Made by a program: the position numbers and the translations under genes
Notes under the pieces: model-generated
What the model saw: only the letters and a program-made list of their open reading frames with translations
Told to the model about the DNA's origin: nothing
The model's database searches: none
Shown here: positions 61,788 to 64,000 of the stretch, piece after piece
Numbering within the stretch: position 1 is the stretch's first letter
Layout of the letters: each line of letters opens with the position of its first letter
NCBI RefSeq assembly: GCF_002709775.1
Contig: NZ_PAQR01000003.1
Coordinates: forward strand, 1 to 64,000
Length of the DNA: 64,000 nucleotides
Direction of reading: 5' to 3'
DNA from: Thalassospira sp.
GTDB taxonomy: Bacteria; Pseudomonadota; Alphaproteobacteria; Rhodospirillales; Thalassospiraceae

Positions 61788-61972
61788 TGGAAAACGTTCT
61801 TTTAAATCGTGCGATGGCCTTGTTGGCCTTTATCGTCCTCGCGGCATCTGTCGTAACGCTTGTGGTCTATGTTCCGCGTTGGGATCTGGCGATCATGGTC
61901 GGGTTCACCCTGTGTCTGGCAGGGTGGGACATGTGGCATGTCGCCATGGGTCACAAGGAAGACAAACACTGA
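61787..61972 (+). CDS. Small two-helix membrane protein at the end of the TRAP-amidase operon
   Basis: 61 residues from ATG 61787 (GGAGG seven bases upstream; the ATG overlaps the amidase stop as TGATG). Helices at about 7-27 (NRAMALLAFIVLAASVVTLVVY) and 33-51 (DLAIMVGFTLCLAGWDMWH), ending in a His/Lys/Asp tail. No family recognised. Strong ribosome site, translational coupling and a terminator right after it argue that it is real and belongs to the transporter operon. Confidence 0.75.
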   Translation: MENVLLNRAMALLAFIVLAASVVTLVVYVPRWDLAIMVGFTLCLAGWDMWHVAMGHKEDKH

Positions 61973-62011
61973 TCCAGCGGGGGTAAACCCCTGTGGATGC
62001 AAGCCGAACTT

Positions 62012-62046
62012 CGGGGCAGGAAGCACTTCCTGCCCCGTTTTTTGTT
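62012..62046 (+). terminator. Intrinsic terminator after the TRAP-amidase operon
   Basis: CGGGGCAGGAAG-CA-CTTCCTGCCCCG followed by TTTTTT; 12-base perfect stem. Confidence 0.9.
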
Positions 62047-62048
62047 CG

Positions 62049-62540
62049 TTACTTGCGTTCGGGCGGGGCCACAAGGTTCTCGATCGGCGGGATCGGTGTG
62101 GTTTTAACCTTTTTGGTGACGATATAGGTGAAATACCGATCAATCCCGATATTGGACACCAAAAGGCCGTCAATCATGCGCTGATAGGCATCAACGTCAT
62201 GGCACAGCACCTTGAGCATGTAATCCACGCCGCCGCCAAGCGCATAGCATTCGACGATTTCGGGGATGTCCTGGACCGCGCGTTCGAAAATCTGGAAATC
62301 ATCATGCTGGTGATGACGGAGTGTGACTTCGGTCAGAACCAGCGTCGGCTTGACCAGCTTTTCCAGATTGATATGGGCGTGATAGCCCGAGATGACGCCA
62401 AGATCCTCAAGCCGTTTGAGCCGTTCCCAACACGGGCTTGGCGAAAGGTTCACCGCCTCGGCCAGTTTGACCTTGGTGATGCGCCCTTCGCGTTGCAGGG
62501 TTTTAAGGATTTTCAGATCCAGCTCATCAAGCCTGATCAT
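62049..62540 (-). CDS. doeX: Lrp/AsnC-family regulator of ectoine degradation
   Basis: 163 residues from ATG 62540 (GAGG ten bases upstream; two bases after the doeB stop). Helix-turn-helix LDELDLKILKTLQREGRITKVKLAEAVNLSPSPCWERLKRLEDLGVI and RAM domain (LVLTEVTLRHHQHDDFQIFE, VECYALGGGVDYMLKVLC). Position as last gene of doeA-doeB-doeX matches the ectoine-degradation regulator described in Halomonas. Expected to respond to an ectoine-derived amino acid such as N-acetyl-diaminobutyrate or diaminobutyrate. Confidence 0.85.
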   Translation of the reverse strand: MIRLDELDLKILKTLQREGRITKVKLAEAVNLSPSPCWERLKRLEDLGVISGYHAHINLEKLVKPTLVLTEVTLRHHQHDDFQIFERAVQDIPEIVECYALGGGVDYMLKVLCHDVDAYQRMIDGLLVSNIGIDRYFTYIVTKKVKTTPIPPIENLVAPPERK

Positions 62541-62542
62541 GA

Positions 62543-63541
62543 TCAGAGCACCTCGGCAATCACAATCAGGCAGTCGCCCGTCTTGATCAGGCCCTGGAAG
62601 TGACGGCACGATACGATGCCGTCACGCGGGGCATAATATTCACGCGGCGGGGTTCCGGTGCGTTCCACATCATAGATACGCGCAATCAGATCGCCTTCCT
62701 TGACCATGTCCCCCAGATCAACGCAGGGCTCAAACAGGCCGCTGGCCTCGGATGCGACAAAGCACCGGTCATCAGGCATATCGAGCATGGTCGTACCGGT
62801 CGGGGATGGTTCAATTTCGCCCTTGAGGATGCCGGCATGAATAAGGATGTTACGCACACCGCGATCAGCAATGGCGACACGTTCGGCGGTGGTCGACCCA
62901 CCACCCCCCAGTTCGGTGGTGACAAAGGTTTTGCCAGCTTCCTCGACCACGGTGTCAAACATGCCAACTGCATCAAGTTCGAGCATCATCATCGAATAGG
63001 GCGCGCCAAATGCCTTCATGGCCGCAACACAACGGGCTTCCTGTTCCTTGTCGGGTAGAACGTGGGCGGCTGAGAACGGAATGAAATCAAGCGTCTTGCC
63101 GCCGGAATGGATATCCAGAACGATATCGGCTTCAGGCACGAGATAGCGGAAAATGTAATCGGCGATCTTTTGCGTGACGGTGCCATCGGGTTTGCCCGGG
63201 AAGGACCGGTTCATGTTGCCAGCATCAATCGGGGATGTGCGGGACGCATTGCGAAACGCCGGATAGTTCATGGCGGGCAGAATGATCACGCGGCCGGTGA
63301 TCTCACCCACCGACAGGGATTCAGCAAGTTTGAACAGTGACACCAGACCTTCATATTCATCGCCATGGTTGCCGCCGGTCAGAAGCGCCGTCGGGCCATT
63401 ACCATTGCGGATCACGGTGATCGGGATCATCACGGCACCCCACGCGGAATCATCGCGCGAATAGGGCAGCTTTAAAAAGCCGTGGTGAATGCCATCCTGA
63501 TCAAGCGGGATCGTCGGGCTGATGGGTGATGGTTTTGTCAT
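62543..63541 (-). CDS. doeB: N-alpha-acetyl-L-2,4-diaminobutyrate deacetylase
   Basis: 332 residues from ATG 63541 (AAGGA seven bases upstream). Succinylglutamate desuccinylase/aspartoacylase fold with zinc ligands His and Glu in LTGGNHGDEYEG and His in IVLDIHSGGKTLDF, plus the RNAS-NMNRSFPGKPDG substrate region and the catalytic Glu in FVTTELGGGG. It removes acetate from N-alpha-acetyl-diaminobutyrate, the product of ectoine hydrolase encoded by the upstream partial gene. The next step (diaminobutyrate to aspartate semialdehyde) is not in the window. Confidence 0.92.
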   Translation of the reverse strand: MTKPSPISPTIPLDQDGIHHGFLKLPYSRDDSAWGAVMIPITVIRNGNGPTALLTGGNHGDEYEGLVSLFKLAESLSVGEITGRVIILPAMNYPAFRNASRTSPIDAGNMNRSFPGKPDGTVTQKIADYIFRYLVPEADIVLDIHSGGKTLDFIPFSAAHVLPDKEQEARCVAAMKAFGAPYSMMMLELDAVGMFDTVVEEAGKTFVTTELGGGGSTTAERVAIADRGVRNILIHAGILKGEIEPSPTGTTMLDMPDDRCFVASEASGLFEPCVDLGDMVKEGDLIARIYDVERTGTPPREYYAPRDGIVSCRHFQGLIKTGDCLIVIAEVL

Positions 63542-63557
63542 GGTCGTATCCTTAAAA

Positions 63558-63588
63558 AGCCTGACTTCGCGACCGTCGTCGTCAGGCT
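63558..63588 (-). promoter_or_regulatory. Attenuator-like hairpin just before doeB
   Basis: On the minus strand AGCCTGAC ... GTCAGGCT (8-base perfect stem, 15-base loop) is followed by TTTT and then the doeB ribosome site. It has the form of an intrinsic terminator inside the operon. Confidence 0.5.
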
Positions 63589-63598
63589 GTGGCATCTG

Positions 63599-63637
63599 GC
63601 AGCGCCCGACATGATTCAATGTCCTGGCGGGCGCTGC
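63599..63637 (-). promoter_or_regulatory. Second hairpin between doeA and doeB
   Basis: GCAGCGCCCG / CGGGCGCTGC, 10-base perfect stem with an inner ACAT/ATGT pairing, 15 bases after the doeA stop and no U-tract. Likely protects or separates the doeA message. Confidence 0.55.
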
Positions 63638-63652
63638 GGTTTTGGGCGGCTT

Positions 63653-64000
63653 TTAGTTTTTGACAAACAGCTGTCGTGGATAGCTGGTCAGGGTTTTCGA
63701 CCCGGTTTCGGTGATCATCATGCTTTCGGTGATCTCGATCCCCCAGTCATCGAACCAAAGGCCCGGCATGAAGTGGAAGGTCATACCCGGTTCAAGAACC
63801 GTGCGGTCACCGGGGCGCAGGCTCATGGTGCGCTCGCCCCAGTCCGGCGGATAGGAAAGCCCGATCGGATAGCCACAGCGGCTGTCTTTTTCGATGCCGA
63901 ATTTCTGCAAGACGCCAAAGAAGGCGTTCGCGATGTCTTCGCAGACATTGCCAGGTTTTGCAGCTTCGAGACCGGCCTGAAGACCTTCGATCAGGGCACT
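63653..64000 (-). CDS. doeA: Ectoine hydrolase, C-terminal part (runs off right edge)
   Basis: The last 115 codons of a minus-strand gene are present, open to the window edge. The sequence is a pita-bread (M24) C-terminal domain: EDIANAFFGVLQKFGIEKD, GYPIGLSYPPDWGERTMSLRPGD, VLEPGMTFHFMPGLWFDDWGIEITESMMITETG, which includes the conserved His and Glu positions of the M24 fold. With doeB and doeX following, this is ectoine hydrolase, which opens ectoine to N-acetyl-diaminobutyrate. Confidence 0.88.
   Translation of the reverse strand, partial: SALIEGLQAGLEAAKPGNVCEDIANAFFGVLQKFGIEKDSRCGYPIGLSYPPDWGERTMSLRPGDRTVLEPGMTFHFMPGLWFDDWGIEITESMMITETGSKTLTSYPRQLFVKN

Overview
The window looks like the chromosome of a marine, nutritionally versatile alphaproteobacterium. 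A Thalassospira-like Rhodospirillales member is my best guess, from codon style, the Tat-type binding proteins, the ectoine-degradation genes and the density of transporters; this is inference, since no rRNA or marker gene is present. I see no tRNA, rRNA, CRISPR array, insertion sequence or prophage. About 50 protein genes are densely packed, mostly as uptake-plus-catabolism operons each with its own regulator.

Layout. 1-4516 (minus): a membrane sensor kinase and an NtrC-type activator, followed by a branched-chain-amino-acid-type binding protein that runs off the left edge. Between activator and binding-protein genes lie two identical-arm palindromes and a near-perfect sigma-54 promoter. 4742-12010 (plus): an iron or haem-type island with FecI sigma factor, FecR anti-sigma factor, TonB-dependent receptor with signalling domain, and a FecB/FecCD/FecE importer. 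12032-16132: an ABC exporter lacking about 180 internal residues including Walker A, a 2-hydroxyacid dehydrogenase, a dienelactone hydrolase and a fumarylacetoacetase-family enzyme. 16466-22148: a DUF2218-like protein, a 3-hydroxybenzoate 4-monooxygenase-like flavoenzyme with divergent MarR regulator, and a LysR regulator divergent from methylmalonate-semialdehyde dehydrogenase.

22235-32733: a CbrA/CrbS-like transporter-kinase, a small membrane protein with no ordinary start codon, a receiver-only response regulator, a short-chain-fatty-acyl-type XRE regulator, and a divergent five-gene Liv-type ABC importer. 32851-42065: a gamma-glutamyltransferase homologue, a GntR/FCD regulator, a SnoaL-like protein and a second Liv-type importer (one gene fuses permease and two ATPases) ending in an unusual cytosine-deaminase-like amidohydrolase. 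This importer has a consensus sigma-54 promoter, and a TGCATGCA palindrome is shared with the gntR promoter, so it is probably a nitrogen-scavenging locus for an unknown compound.

42380-46783: a DUF1127 protein with a structured leader, an Lrp regulator, and the carboxyspermidine route to spermidine (nspC plus carboxyspermidine dehydrogenase) preceded by a possible 20-codon leader peptide. 46807-53982: a LacI-regulated ribose-type ABC importer with a sugar isomerase/epimerase and a Gfo/Idh/MocA oxidoreductase. 54070-61972: a large lipoprotein, a 2-hydroxyacid dehydrogenase, and a TRAP transporter operon with an amidase and a small membrane protein. 62049-64000 (minus): the end of the ectoine-degradation operon (doeA partial, doeB, Lrp-type doeX).

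Recurring design: several highly expressed first genes (binding proteins, the TonB receptor) are followed by a strong hairpin without a U-tract before the next gene, likely setting unequal expression inside the operon.
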